In this document: piece after piece, positions 26,466 through 34,359 of the stretch
How the letters are laid out: every line of letters starts with the position of its first letter
Position numbering within the stretch: the stretch's first letter is position 1
Assembly (NCBI RefSeq): GCF_014644555.1
Contig: NZ_BMKX01000006.1
Location: 62,001-126,000 of the forward strand
Source: Glutamicibacter ardleyensis
GTDB taxonomy: Bacteria; Actinomycetota; Actinomycetes; Actinomycetales; Micrococcaceae
Length of the DNA: 64,000 nt
Reading direction: 5' to 3'
Translations under genes and position numbers: made by a program
The notes under the pieces: generated by a model
What the model was told of the DNA's origin: nothing
Database searches by the model: none
Seen by the model: only the letters and a program-made list of their open reading frames with translations

Positions 26466-27314
26466 CTAGCCCTTACGGACGAATGTATGTACGCCAAAGG
26501 ATGCGTTGACACTTTGCGCCCCGAGGGATTCGGTTTTGGCGCGCAAGGTTTCGGGGGAGAGGTGGTGCCCTGCCGGACCCATGAATACAAGATTGAACAA
26601 GTCGTTGGTGCTCAGTTCCATCGGGTACTTCAACTGACGGCTGTGCTGGTGCAGAAGGCTATGAGCCGCAAATTTTTCGATCAACGAGGATTCTTTGTTC
26701 TCCGCGATGCCGAGCATGTCCAGCGGTTCACGGACCTCTTGGAGATGATCGGCTGCCGCGGTGACAACTATGCAGACACCATTAGCCCGTAAGACGCGAT
26801 GAAACTCCTCCGGGTTATGCGGTGCAAAGCAGTTGAGCACTACATCGCGGGAATTATTGGCCGACGGTAGCCGGCGCCAAACGTCCCATACCATTGCAAG
26901 CGTATGGGGAACCTTAGCGGCTCGTCGCATGGCGTAGCGTGAAATATCTAGGGCGAGTGCATCAACTTTGGATCCGGGCAGGGACTCGATGATCTTGTTC
27001 AGGTAGTAACCGGTGCCGGCTCCTGCGTCCAATAGGTCTAGTGAATCTTCTGGATGATGCCCGCTGATAGATTCACTGAGCAATTCAGCCAGTGGTTCGT
27101 AATGCCCGGCGTTTTGGAATTCTTCGCGGGCGAGAACCATTGGTCCGGTATCTTCGAGGAAATTTGTTCCACGTCCGGTGAGGAAATTGAAATATCCCTG
27201 TTTAGCTGCGTCAAAGCGGTGTCCCTCAGGGCAACTCAGACTACGCCGCGGCTGCGTGGTGAGGCCGAGGTTCTGTTCGCAGACAGGGCATTGAGCCGTA
27301 GTGCTAATGTCCAT
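26466..27314 (-). CDS. 23S rRNA (guanine-N1)-methyltransferase, RlmA family
   Basis: A 282-residue SAM-dependent methyltransferase. The N-terminal zinc finger is clear (CPVCEQNL...LSCPEGHRFDAAKQGYFNFL, four ligands Cys/Cys/Cys/His). The SAM site LDLLDAGAGTGYYLNKI lies near residue 97, and VLNCFAPHNPEEFHRVLRANG further on. RlmA enzymes methylate G745 or G748 of 23S rRNA at the exit-tunnel wall; the RlmA(II) form, TlrB, contributes to tylosin resistance. I cannot assign the exact guanine. Its ATG shares one base with the def stop, so it is the last gene of the zapE-def-rlmA operon. Confidence 0.88.
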   Translation of the reverse strand: MDISTTAQCPVCEQNLGLTTQPRRSLSCPEGHRFDAAKQGYFNFLTGRGTNFLEDTGPMVLAREEFQNAGHYEPLAELLSESISGHHPEDSLDLLDAGAGTGYYLNKIIESLPGSKVDALALDISRYAMRRAAKVPHTLAMVWDVWRRLPSANNSRDVVLNCFAPHNPEEFHRVLRANGVCIVVTAAADHLQEVREPLDMLGIAENKESSLIEKFAAHSLLHQHSRQLKYPMELSTNDLFNLVFMGPAGHHLSPETLRAKTESLGAQSVNASFGVHTFVRKG

Positions 27315-27958
27315 TAGAAGTTCAGCTCCTCTCGGGCTTGTGCAATCTCAAGACCCGGGTAGCGATATAACTCGTCCTGCCCAATCAGCGACCGAGTAAT
27401 GGCTTTGTCGATATAGACGGTGCCAGCAAGATGGTCGGTTTCGTGTTGCACGATGCGAGCTTGCCAGCCAGAAAACTCTTGGCTGAGTTTGTTTCCCTCA
27501 CGGTCTTCGAAGTCGGCGGCGATATCTGCCGGACGGATCACGACAGCTTGGAAGTTATCGAAGGACAAGCATCCTTCATAGAAAGTCGCCTGTCGATCGC
27601 TGACGGCACGATAGGTGGGATTGAAGATTTCTAGGTACTCTAACGGTGCTCGTTCGCGTAGCTGCGCTGTTTCTGGATCGGTGGGATACAGATCCTCCAA
27701 AACAGCGATCTTTAGCGGAATCCCAATCTGTGGTGCCGCAAGCCCGACGCCAGGAGCCGCGTACATGGTGGCTCGCATGACATCCAACAGTTCTTCAAGT
27801 AGTTCTTTGGGTAGCTGATCTGTATAGCGTTGTGCTTGCTGTCGAAGCACTGGATGACCCAGCTGGACGATCGGCACAACCTGATCCTCGGCCTGGGACA
27901 GAATGGTCACTACTAGGTCGGTCAGATCCTCGGAGGTTAGCTGCTGAGGTGAATTCAC
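27314..27958 (-). CDS. def: Peptide deformylase
   Basis: A metalloenzyme removing the formyl group from nascent N-terminal Met. All three family motifs are intact: GVGLAAPQIG, EGCLSF (metal Cys) and QHETDHLAG (HExxH-type metal His pair and catalytic Glu). At 214 residues it has the length of the larger actinobacterial form. It overlaps zapE by four bases upstream and rlmA by one base downstream. No methionyl-tRNA formyltransferase gene is adjacent, unlike the common def-fmt pair, so a second def with fmt may exist elsewhere. Confidence 0.95.
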   Translation of the reverse strand: MNSPQQLTSEDLTDLVVTILSQAEDQVVPIVQLGHPVLRQQAQRYTDQLPKELLEELLDVMRATMYAAPGVGLAAPQIGIPLKIAVLEDLYPTDPETAQLRERAPLEYLEIFNPTYRAVSDRQATFYEGCLSFDNFQAVVIRPADIAADFEDREGNKLSQEFSGWQARIVQHETDHLAGTVYIDKAITRSLIGQDELYRYPGLEIAQAREELNF

Positions 27959-29028
27959 TTCATAATCCGATCAGTTGTATTCAAGGTGTTTGCTAACTGC
28001 GCCAACCTAGATTTCAGCCGTGCGCGCTCTGTGTCATGTAATTGGTGCCCAAGAAATTCCAGCCGGTCTTGGGTGTATAAGTGAATTTCGATGTCCTTGT
28101 CATAGAAAACATCTATGAGGTTGGCGAATCGGCGTTCCTCGTCCATCGGCATGTGCTCGCTGGAGGGTACGGAAGTTATATGCCAGCAATTGAAACGAGA
28201 CGCTAGCTCAAGGTAATCAGCGGTATTGCGTCGTGTACGGCAAAGCTGGCTAAATGATATTTCAATGCTCGTTCCGGTTAGCCGGACAGGGCCTATATGG
28301 TCATAGCCAACGGGGAGCTGCTCAGTGAAGTCAGTTTCATCAATGGGGGAGTATCCGGGGTTTAGCGTGCCCGAACGGTAGCCACTGAGTCGCATTTGTT
28401 CTGGCGTCTCCAGCATGCGGTAATCAACCGCAGCGTCGAGTTCAAATACTTCGAAGGACGATCGAATTTTCGCAATGGTTGGCTCGATCAGATGATGGAA
28501 ATATTCGTCATCCAGTAATTTTTCTGGGGCATAATTTGACGTCGTGATGATGAAGATTCCAGCCTCTTCGCAGTAGTTCACCATCTTAGCCATAAACATT
28601 GCGTCCCCTGGTTCGACGCAGTGGAACTCATCAAAGAACAGAACCTTCAAACCCTGCAGTTCGCGCTGGAGGCCTTCGGTAAATACCGAACCCGAGCTTT
28701 GGTCACTCCTACGTTTGCTTGGATTATTGATCGTTTGAAAGAACTCATGAAAATGAAAACGTGCCGTCGACTTCTGATCTAAATCCGCGCAGATGGCATC
28801 TATAAGCATGGATTTTCCGCGGCCTGGCGGACCATAAATATACGTTCCACGCTGCTCTTGTTCACTGAGGTGTGCAAGATTTCGGATCAGTAAGCCTATG
28901 AGGTCGTTCTGGCGATCATCGAGAATAAGCCCTTGTCCCTGAAGGTGGGAAACTACTCGGCGCCTACGCTTTGCGGCGCCACGGGCGCGCAACAGTCCAG
29001 AGGGCAATAGTGGTGAAGGCATATACAA
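27955..29028 (-). CDS. zapE: AFG1/ZapE family ATPase
   Basis: A 357-residue P-loop ATPase of the AFG1/LACE1/ZapE family. Walker A GPPGRGKSMLID is near residue 66 and Walker B LFFDEFHCVEPGDAMFM near 138; the sensor segment IITTSNYAPEKLL follows, then a family C-terminal region RRFANLIDVFYDKDI. The bacterial member influences FtsZ ring stability; the mitochondrial one helps degrade respiratory subunits. The N-terminus is basic (RARGAAKRRRRVVSHL). First gene of a tightly overlapped operon with def and rlmA. Confidence 0.9.
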   Translation of the reverse strand: MYMPSPLLPSGLLRARGAAKRRRRVVSHLQGQGLILDDRQNDLIGLLIRNLAHLSEQEQRGTYIYGPPGRGKSMLIDAICADLDQKSTARFHFHEFFQTINNPSKRRSDQSSGSVFTEGLQRELQGLKVLFFDEFHCVEPGDAMFMAKMVNYCEEAGIFIITTSNYAPEKLLDDEYFHHLIEPTIAKIRSSFEVFELDAAVDYRMLETPEQMRLSGYRSGTLNPGYSPIDETDFTEQLPVGYDHIGPVRLTGTSIEISFSQLCRTRRNTADYLELASRFNCWHITSVPSSEHMPMDEERRFANLIDVFYDKDIEIHLYTQDRLEFLGHQLHDTERARLKSRLAQLANTLNTTDRIMK

Positions 29029-29361
29029 ATCTTCCCACTAGCCGGACTGACTGCCAATTTACTTGGCTGTACGCAGCGTAAATTGCTACATGATTTCGAT
29101 GCCAACGGCCTGAGAAAGAATCGAAATCACGCTAACAACACACAGATAGACCGAGAATAATATAAGTTGAATTATCAAGCATCATAGGGGGAGTAGTACT
29201 AATCTCACCAACACATGCGCACTTGGTATTGGCAACTTCTGATCTTTACTATCGCTTTGGGGCTAAGCGTGTCCATAATGGTTGCACCGAGGGCTGTAAG
29301 TGCAGCGAGGCGTTGGGAGCACTGAGTCCGAATTATCGCTGAGCCAGAGGAGTCGAGGAAG
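29029..29361. other. Divergent intergenic region zapE / arsR-like gene
   Basis: A stretch of 333 bases between two divergent genes, clearly AT-richer around 29140-29190 (AATAATATAAGTTGAATTATC), where promoters for one or both genes probably lie. No small ORF with a convincing ribosome site and no RNA gene was recognised. Confidence 0.5.
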
Positions 29362-29736
29362 ATGACCAGTGAATATGCTGGATCGCCAACACGTGAAGAA
29401 ATCATCTCCAATGATTTACTGGACATGTCAATGACGATTCTCAAGACCCTGTCAGATCCCGCTCGGCTGCAAATGTTGTGGGCGCTAAGCAAAGCCGAGC
29501 ATTCATTGTCTGAGCTTGCGCAATATGTTGGGGTCAGCCCAACGGTCGCTGGACAGCTGCTCGCCAGGCTCAGGACGACTGGCGTTCTGCAAACACGCAA
29601 ATCTGGTCGTCATGTAATTTACTCGATGCAAGACGAGCGCCTCAAGCAGTTCATTGGCCAAGTGCTAGATTTTGCCGAGTATCGCCTTGCCGTCAGCAAC
29701 CAGGATGAGCCTGTGAGCCAGATTCGCAGCAGCTAG
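29362..29736 (+). CDS. ArsR-family winged-helix regulator without metal cysteines
   Basis: A 124-residue protein with the ArsR/SmtB helix-turn-helix: ILKTLSDPARLQMLWALSK, then LSELAQYVGVSPTVAGQLLARLRTTGVLQTRKSGRHVIYSM. GAGGAAG precedes the ATG. The ELCVCD-type arsenic/cadmium site of classical members is replaced by HSLSELA, and the protein has no cysteine at all. The alpha-5 site (DxH...ExxH in zinc sensors) reads DERLKQFIGQVLDFAEY, without His. It therefore probably senses something other than a metal, or uses another surface. No obvious target sits in an operon with it; a DUF1232 gene follows 255 bases later. Confidence 0.85.
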   Translation: MTSEYAGSPTREEIISNDLLDMSMTILKTLSDPARLQMLWALSKAEHSLSELAQYVGVSPTVAGQLLARLRTTGVLQTRKSGRHVIYSMQDERLKQFIGQVLDFAEYRLAVSNQDEPVSQIRSS

Positions 29737-29991
29737 ATGTCAGTGCGTGCAGTTCTGATTATTGGCCAACTTCTGCCACTTTCAGCCAGCTTGATATTGA
29801 GCCGATAATCTACATTATGTCAAGTAGTTGAAATCCAGTGACCCCCAACATGCCAGCTAATGGCCGGTCTTGCTTCCAGCCTCTGAGTCATACATTTGGA
29901 CCTGAACGAATGTCTACCAGCTCACCTGCCCACGTTATTCTGGTGCTGGCTTCAAAGAAAAATCAGAGCTGCCGGGCTTAGCGTGGATTTC

Positions 29992-30426
29992 ATGTGGGAA
30001 GCAATTGCAGGAATGCTTGCGGGGCTATTGGCTTTCTATCTCATACTTTTAATCGCCCTCTGGTTATATGCCAGACGCCATCCGGAAACAGTTAGCATAG
30101 CTGAAGCGTTTCGTCTGCTGCCTGATCTCATCAGAGTCATTCGAAGGATGGCTGCGGATAAAACTGCGCCACGTTCGGTGAAGATCAAACTCGCCTTACT
30201 GCTGGTCTACTTGCTGTCCCCTGTTGATCTTGTCCCAGATTTCATTCCAATTATTGGACAAGCCGACGATGTCATAATTGTGGCCCTCGTCCTACGCTCA
30301 GTTATCCGTTCTGCGGGTGTCCACTTACTTCACCGGCATTGGCCGGGAAACGCCACAGGACTGTCGCTTATCGAGAAACTTGCGGGAATTGATGCTCGTG
30401 CAGCCCAGCGCAATGAACATCACTAG
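29992..30426 (+). CDS. DUF1232 (YkvA-like) membrane protein
   Basis: A 144-residue protein from the ATG at 29992; a GTG at 29983 is equally possible, and the frame is open to a TTG at 29896 whose translation looks unlike protein. One strong N-terminal membrane helix (MLAGLLAFYLILLIALWLY) is followed by the DUF1232 hallmark LALLLVYLLSPVDLVPDFIP, then GQADDVIIVALVLRSVI. The domain is widespread and has no known activity. The ribosome site is weak for either start. The gene stands alone on its strand. Confidence 0.75.
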   Translation: MWEAIAGMLAGLLAFYLILLIALWLYARRHPETVSIAEAFRLLPDLIRVIRRMAADKTAPRSVKIKLALLLVYLLSPVDLVPDFIPIIGQADDVIIVALVLRSVIRSAGVHLLHRHWPGNATGLSLIEKLAGIDARAAQRNEHH

Positions 30427-30660
30427 CTGACGACGTCCACTTCAACAGTGAGCTCGTATCCAGCACCTTCTGCTCCCCCGGTGCAAAAAGTAAGCAACTT
30501 TTATCAAGATTGACCAACGGTGAGCCTTCTTCCGTTAGCAACTTTGAACAGCGGCCTAAGAAAGCTGTTCAGTCTGATTGTGGTTGAACCGATAAGCTTG
30601 ATCCAAGGATCCCTTTTGGGCGCACCTCTCCCCCACCACAGCAAGGACTGAAAACAGCTT

Positions 30661-31122
30661 ATGTCGCCAAGCGTTATGTATCGGACCGTAGCCCGGGCCG
30701 AAGCCGTCACCTGGACATTGCTCATCATTGCGATGATTCTAAAATACGGTGTGAAAGTTGGAGACTGGCCAGTGTCTGTCGCTGGATTTATTCACGGCTT
30801 TGTATTTTTGTCCTACGTAGTCATGTCGATACTTGTCGGAATGAATCAGCGTTGGAGTAAGCGATTGATTGTTGGCGCCGCAGCTACCTCGGTCATTCCG
30901 TACCTGACCATCCCGTTCGACAAGTGGTTGGAAAAGAACGGAAAACTTGTCGGCGACTGGCGTACTGCAGCTTCTGATCACCCTGGTGATAGAAAATGGA
31001 CTGATGCAACAATGCGTTGGCTTGTTGCCCGGCCGGTATTAACTGCTGCCCTGTTGTTCGTAGCAATTGTCGCTGTGTTCTCCACCATGCTATTCCTAGG
31101 CCCTCCCGGTGGTCGTAGCTAG
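30661..31122 (+). CDS. DUF3817 domain membrane protein
   Basis: A 153-residue protein with three or four membrane segments matching DUF3817: VARAEAVTWTLLIIAMILKYG, the conserved SVAGFIHGFVFLSYVV, and a C-terminal anchor TAALLFVAIVAVFSTMLF. Between them lies a polar cytoplasmic loop (DKWLEKNGKLVGDWRTAAS). Function unknown; DUF3817 also occurs fused to transporter-like proteins. The ATG lies 235 bases after the DUF1232 gene with no clear ribosome site close by, so the start is tentative. Confidence 0.75.
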   Translation: MSPSVMYRTVARAEAVTWTLLIIAMILKYGVKVGDWPVSVAGFIHGFVFLSYVVMSILVGMNQRWSKRLIVGAAATSVIPYLTIPFDKWLEKNGKLVGDWRTAASDHPGDRKWTDATMRWLVARPVLTAALLFVAIVAVFSTMLFLGPPGGRS

Positions 31123-31200
31123 GAACTGAAGAGGATTGAACTCGCTCCGCAAAATTGGCCTGAGGGCGGAGTCAAGTCCTTCGTTGATGCTGAGTACCGA

Positions 31201-32199
31201 TCAAATCAAACCTTTGTGATCATTTATGCCGCTTTTAGCGGTGACGAATCTGGGGACTAGCTGGATCAAGACCAGCATGCCAACTAACTCAACTAAGGTT
31301 TGTGATACCACTACCGCGGAAGCCAGTGAAAGCTCTGGTGGCAGCGCCAGCGCAAGTGGCAGGACAACCAAGGAATTTCTGGTCACCCCGCTAAAAGTCA
31401 CCGCACGCAGCGGGGCGGTTTCCAAATGAAACAGTTTTCCAACCGCGGTTGATATTGCTGCCATAACGGCCACAAATACGACGAAGAGCGCGATGGCCGT
31501 AGCCAGGTTTTGAAACTGGCTTGCTACGGCATTGATCTGGGAACCAACCACGCTAAGTAACGTACCCATCATCAAAGGCACCATCAGATAATCAGCCCAC
31601 GAGCCGATTCTGACGGCGAATGCAAACCTCTTCATTAACAGCTGCGTTAAGAATGCGGCGATAAACGGGACCACAATCAGCCCGAGTAGAGCGCGCAAAA
31701 AGGGTTTCGGGTCAATCAATGCCAGGGTATCGGAACCCGCTATAAGGAACATGTAGGCAGGGACTAGAAGAACCTGTAATAACAAGAGAAGCGGTGTAGC
31801 CGCCAATAACCTTGTACTATCTCCCCCAGCAATTCCTGCAAACACAATCACGTAATCGATGCACGGCGCTAGCAATACTAAGAGCACACCGTAGAGCAAG
31901 GCCTGATCATCGGCGATGAACCTTGTCAATATAAAAACGATGGCGGGTACCAGGACAAAATTGACCAAACCCAGGACCGCCATAAATCTCAGATCGCGGA
32001 ACGATACGAGTAGTTTTGTCAGCGGCAAACTTAAGAACGTTGCGTAAAGCAGGAGGCCAAGAAACGGATTGATTGAGGCTTCGAGCGATGGCCGAACACT
32101 GGAGACCTGGAGCCCAAGAACTGCGCCGAACACGATGGCGATCAGGTACAGAACAATCTGATGTCGTTGCATCCAGGACGCCCCTGGCCAAATTCTCAT
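31201..32199 (-). CDS. BASS-superfamily transporter (arsenic-resistance/bile-acid symporter-like)
   Basis: A 332-residue protein with about ten hydrophobic segments resembling the bile acid:sodium symporter superfamily, the branch labelled arsenic resistance protein in actinobacteria. The segment VLLAPCIDYVIVFAGIAGGD in the fourth or fifth helix places the conserved Pro-Cys where Acr3 carries its essential Cys. TLVELVGMLVLIQLVPRFV forms the last helix. The substrate is uncertain: no arsenate reductase or metal-type ArsR is linked, and the ArsR at 29.4 kb lacks metal ligands. It is divergent from the DUF3054 gene. Confidence 0.78.
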   Translation of the reverse strand: MRIWPGASWMQRHQIVLYLIAIVFGAVLGLQVSSVRPSLEASINPFLGLLLYATFLSLPLTKLLVSFRDLRFMAVLGLVNFVLVPAIVFILTRFIADDQALLYGVLLVLLAPCIDYVIVFAGIAGGDSTRLLAATPLLLLLQVLLVPAYMFLIAGSDTLALIDPKPFLRALLGLIVVPFIAAFLTQLLMKRFAFAVRIGSWADYLMVPLMMGTLLSVVGSQINAVASQFQNLATAIALFVVFVAVMAAISTAVGKLFHLETAPLRAVTFSGVTRNSLVVLPLALALPPELSLASAVVVSQTLVELVGMLVLIQLVPRFVTAKSGINDHKGLI

Positions 32200-32331
32200 G
32201 TAGCTAATGCTAATGGAGGCCAGTTCGATACGAGCGGTCTCGAACCTTGGTACGTCAACTCAGTAAGTGATTCAACATACACTTGCCGGCTGAATAGGAT
32301 CGCAGAGGATCGTGGTACATATGATGGAGAC

Positions 32332-32718
32332 ATGAAAGAACGTATTCGCAATTGGCCGCTCTGGACCGTTATTGACCTCGCACTGATCATTCTCTTTGCC
32401 ATCTTAGGCCGGCGTGAACACGAACATGCATTAGATATCGGCGGCATTTTCGAAACGGCTGTTCCGTTCTTGGCCGCCTACATAGTGATGACTTTGATAT
32501 CTCGACCATGGCTGACGATCAACCGGGTCTGGCCTACAGGTTTACTCGTTTGGCTCGGAACCGTAGCCGTGGGAATGGCGCTAAGAATTGCGATGGGTTC
32601 AACTGCAGCCATTGCATTTGTCATCGTCACGATCCTCGTCCTAGGCGTGTTCCTTTTAGGTCGCAGATTGATCTGCTCGTTGCTTTCCAAACGATCAGCG
32701 AAGCAACAAAACGCCTAG
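32332..32718 (+). CDS. DUF3054 family membrane protein
   Basis: A 128-residue protein with four membrane helices: LWTVIDLALIILFAILGRREHE (the charged RREHE is family-typical), ETAVPFLAAYIVMTLI, LLVWLGTVAVGMALRIAMG and AAIAFVIVTILVLGVFLLG. The frame is open from 32161 but the ATG at 32332, with GGAGA a few bases upstream, gives the family N-terminus. Function unknown. The 3' end overlaps the convergent DUF3307-like gene by 24 bases. Confidence 0.85.
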   Translation: MKERIRNWPLWTVIDLALIILFAILGRREHEHALDIGGIFETAVPFLAAYIVMTLISRPWLTINRVWPTGLLVWLGTVAVGMALRIAMGSTAAIAFVIVTILVLGVFLLGRRLICSLLSKRSAKQQNA

Positions 32719-33246
32719 TCCGTATCCGCCGGCAGCAATAAGGCAACTAGCGAAGGTGCCGAGGATAAACTGCTCGGCTGCCTGATGGTTTTTCAGTTCC
32801 GAAAAACGACCTAGCCCCTTCACCGCGAGCACTACCGCGATACCCTCGGGCCAATCAGCCCAAAGTGTCGCAACGATAGCCGTTCGCTCTAGCAGACCGA
32901 TCCATAAGCCACCACGGAGTGGTGATGGGTCGGTCTTTTGTCGATCCTGCCTTTGATCATGGCGCCATGCCAGGTGGAAGATCAATTCGGTCAGTGGACC
33001 ACCGAAACTCACCGCAAAGAGTACGCTCACAGCGATGATCAATACGTCGGGAACTGCAGGCGGTAGGTCTGAGGACTTGGCTAGTAGGCCAAGGATCAAC
33101 GCCCCCAAGGAAACTAAACCGGCACCAATGGTGAGAAGATTACGAACTTTCGCCCTACTACCGTTCGATCCAGCGAGGAAAATTGCGGAGCTGGAAATAA
33201 GCACCGCCAGCACCAGGAGCGACCACGCCGTCCAAGCCACGTTCAC
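32695..33246 (-). CDS. Membrane protein resembling the C-terminal part of DUF3307 proteins
   Basis: A 183-residue protein with about five hydrophobic segments. The second half (GLLERTAIVATLWADWPEGI, then VKGLGRFSELKNHQAAEQFILGT) matches the region that follows the DUF3307 domain in many proteins, while the first half is a different membrane region. Such proteins are typically encoded beside SatD-family regulators, as here: the start codon overlaps the satD-like stop by four bases. Function unknown. Convergent overlap of 24 bases with DUF3054. Confidence 0.72.
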   Translation of the reverse strand: MNVAWTAWSLLVLAVLISSSAIFLAGSNGSRAKVRNLLTIGAGLVSLGALILGLLAKSSDLPPAVPDVLIIAVSVLFAVSFGGPLTELIFHLAWRHDQRQDRQKTDPSPLRGGLWIGLLERTAIVATLWADWPEGIAVVLAVKGLGRFSELKNHQAAEQFILGTFASCLIAAGGYGLGVLLLR

Positions 33247-33836
33247 TCCCCCAACTTACGTAGTTGTTTGGACAAGGACTTAGTCGCCTCTTCCATCATT
33301 CGGTTAGCTTCAAACCATAGGGCAGCTGAGAGCCTCGAAGACACCGCTTGCTGCGTGATACCAAGACGCGTGGCAATTTGCTGCTGAGTCAGACCTTGGT
33401 CAGCGAGCGTTCCGGCCTCCCAAGCCGTAGCGCGTCGCTTGGATACGATGCAAGCAGTGAGCTGAAGCTCGGCTTCTAGGCGACTGGCTTCTTCCGTGGG
33501 TCCGGCTACCGCCAGGTGAGCGTTAGTGTTTTTTGCCCGTTCTACCGCTTCGCGTGCAAAAACGAACGCAGGCCCGCGTCCGGCACGGGTTTCCTTGGGC
33601 AGGGGTAGTTCCACTTCTCCGTATCCAAGTCCTACGCTCCAGTCCCCCGAGGCGGCCATCATGACGGCAAGGTGGATGGCCTCCATGGAGTCGTCAAATA
33701 CTGCCTGCACTTCATCGCCGGCAGTGCGCTGGAACGGACGCACGTGGGTCACTGTATTATTGGCCTGATTAATCAGCGCCTCGACTTTATCTTCTCCCTG
33801 GCGAGAGCGTCGTTGGTCGATTGTCATAACGATCAT
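33243..33836 (-). CDS. SatD-like regulator with C-terminal helix-turn-helix
   Basis: A 197-residue protein. The N-terminal two-thirds resemble the SatD family (IDQRRSRQGEDKVEALI, then FQRTAGDEVQAVFDD and VGLGYGEVELPLPKETRAG, then GPAFVFAREAVERAK), a nucleotide-cyclase-like fold. A C-terminal HTH follows (LADQGLTQQQIATRLGITQQ). ATG at 33836 or 33827. A near-palindrome (AAGTA-N7-TACTT, 33849-33865) sits just upstream, where it could act as an operator. Overlaps its membrane partner by four bases. SatD was named from a streptococcal acid-tolerance locus; its action is unknown. Confidence 0.75.
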   Translation of the reverse strand: MIVMTIDQRRSRQGEDKVEALINQANNTVTHVRPFQRTAGDEVQAVFDDSMEAIHLAVMMAASGDWSVGLGYGEVELPLPKETRAGRGPAFVFAREAVERAKNTNAHLAVAGPTEEASRLEAELQLTACIVSKRRATAWEAGTLADQGLTQQQIATRLGITQQAVSSRLSAALWFEANRMMEEATKSLSKQLRKLGE

Positions 33837-33848
33837 AGTACAAGCCTA

Positions 33849-33865
33849 AAGTATTGTAATTACTT
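33849..33865. promoter_or_regulatory. Palindrome upstream of the SatD-like gene
   Basis: AAGTA and TACTT arms around 7 bases, overlapping a TACAAT-like -10 element (minus strand) about 13 bases before the start codon. A plausible autoregulatory operator, not demonstrated. Confidence 0.35.
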
Positions 33866-34000
33866 AAACAAACTTTAAGTCCTGTTTAATGGAACGATGA
33901 TCTTCGTCTTACGCATGGGAGTCAGACTGCAGGTGCACTACAGTTATTTAGTGAAGCAATCCCTGTATATGGGGGAACTATTCAACGTTGAGAGGCTTTC

Positions 34001-34282
34001 ATGGTCACCGCATTCGTCATGATTCAGACAGCAACCGACAGTATTCCCGAGTCGGCGCAGCAGATTTCAGAAATCGAAGGAATCAGCGAGGTCTACTCCG
34101 TCGCCGGAGACTGGGATTTGATCGCTGTGGCTCGCGTCCATAAGCATGAAGATCTGGCGGAAGTTATTGCGAATCGTCTATCGAAGATTCCTGGTATTCG
34201 CCAGACACAGACTCACATTGCATTTCGAGCCTATTCGGCCCATGACCTAGAAGCTGCCTTTTCACTGGGTTTGGACGACTAG
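34001..34282 (+). CDS. Stand-alone AsnC/Lrp ligand-binding (RAM) domain protein
   Basis: A 93-residue protein made only of the Lrp/AsnC effector-binding fold: VTAFVMIQTATDSIPESAQQ, GISEVYSVAGDWDLIAVAR, then PGIRQTQTHIAFRAYS. There is no DNA-binding domain, so it probably senses an amino acid and acts by partnering with a full-length Lrp protein or enzyme. GAGAGG is five bases before the ATG. It faces trpD across a shared terminator, an arrangement seen in other actinomycetes near the cytochrome genes. Confidence 0.88.
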   Translation: MVTAFVMIQTATDSIPESAQQISEIEGISEVYSVAGDWDLIAVARVHKHEDLAEVIANRLSKIPGIRQTQTHIAFRAYSAHDLEAAFSLGLDD

Positions 34283-34292
34283 CTCTCAGAGT

Positions 34293-34350
34293 ACAACGAA
34301 GGGAGCTTGTCCGAGGTGATTGAACACCTCAGGCAAGCTCCCTTCGTTGT
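34293..34350. terminator. Bidirectional terminator between the AsnC-like gene and trpD
   Basis: A 17-bp perfect outer stem (34293-34309 with 34334-34350) carries an inner GAGGTG/CACCTC stem. It lies between convergent genes. U tracts are short on both sides, but the stem is very stable. Confidence 0.8.
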
Positions 34351-34359
34351 GAAACCAGG

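Noticed and set aside
29917-29985. Short ORF MSTSSPAHVILVLASKKNQS... before the DUF1232 gene
   Set aside because: About 22 codons with no ribosome site, no repeated codons of one amino acid and no terminator structure; not convincing as a leader peptide.
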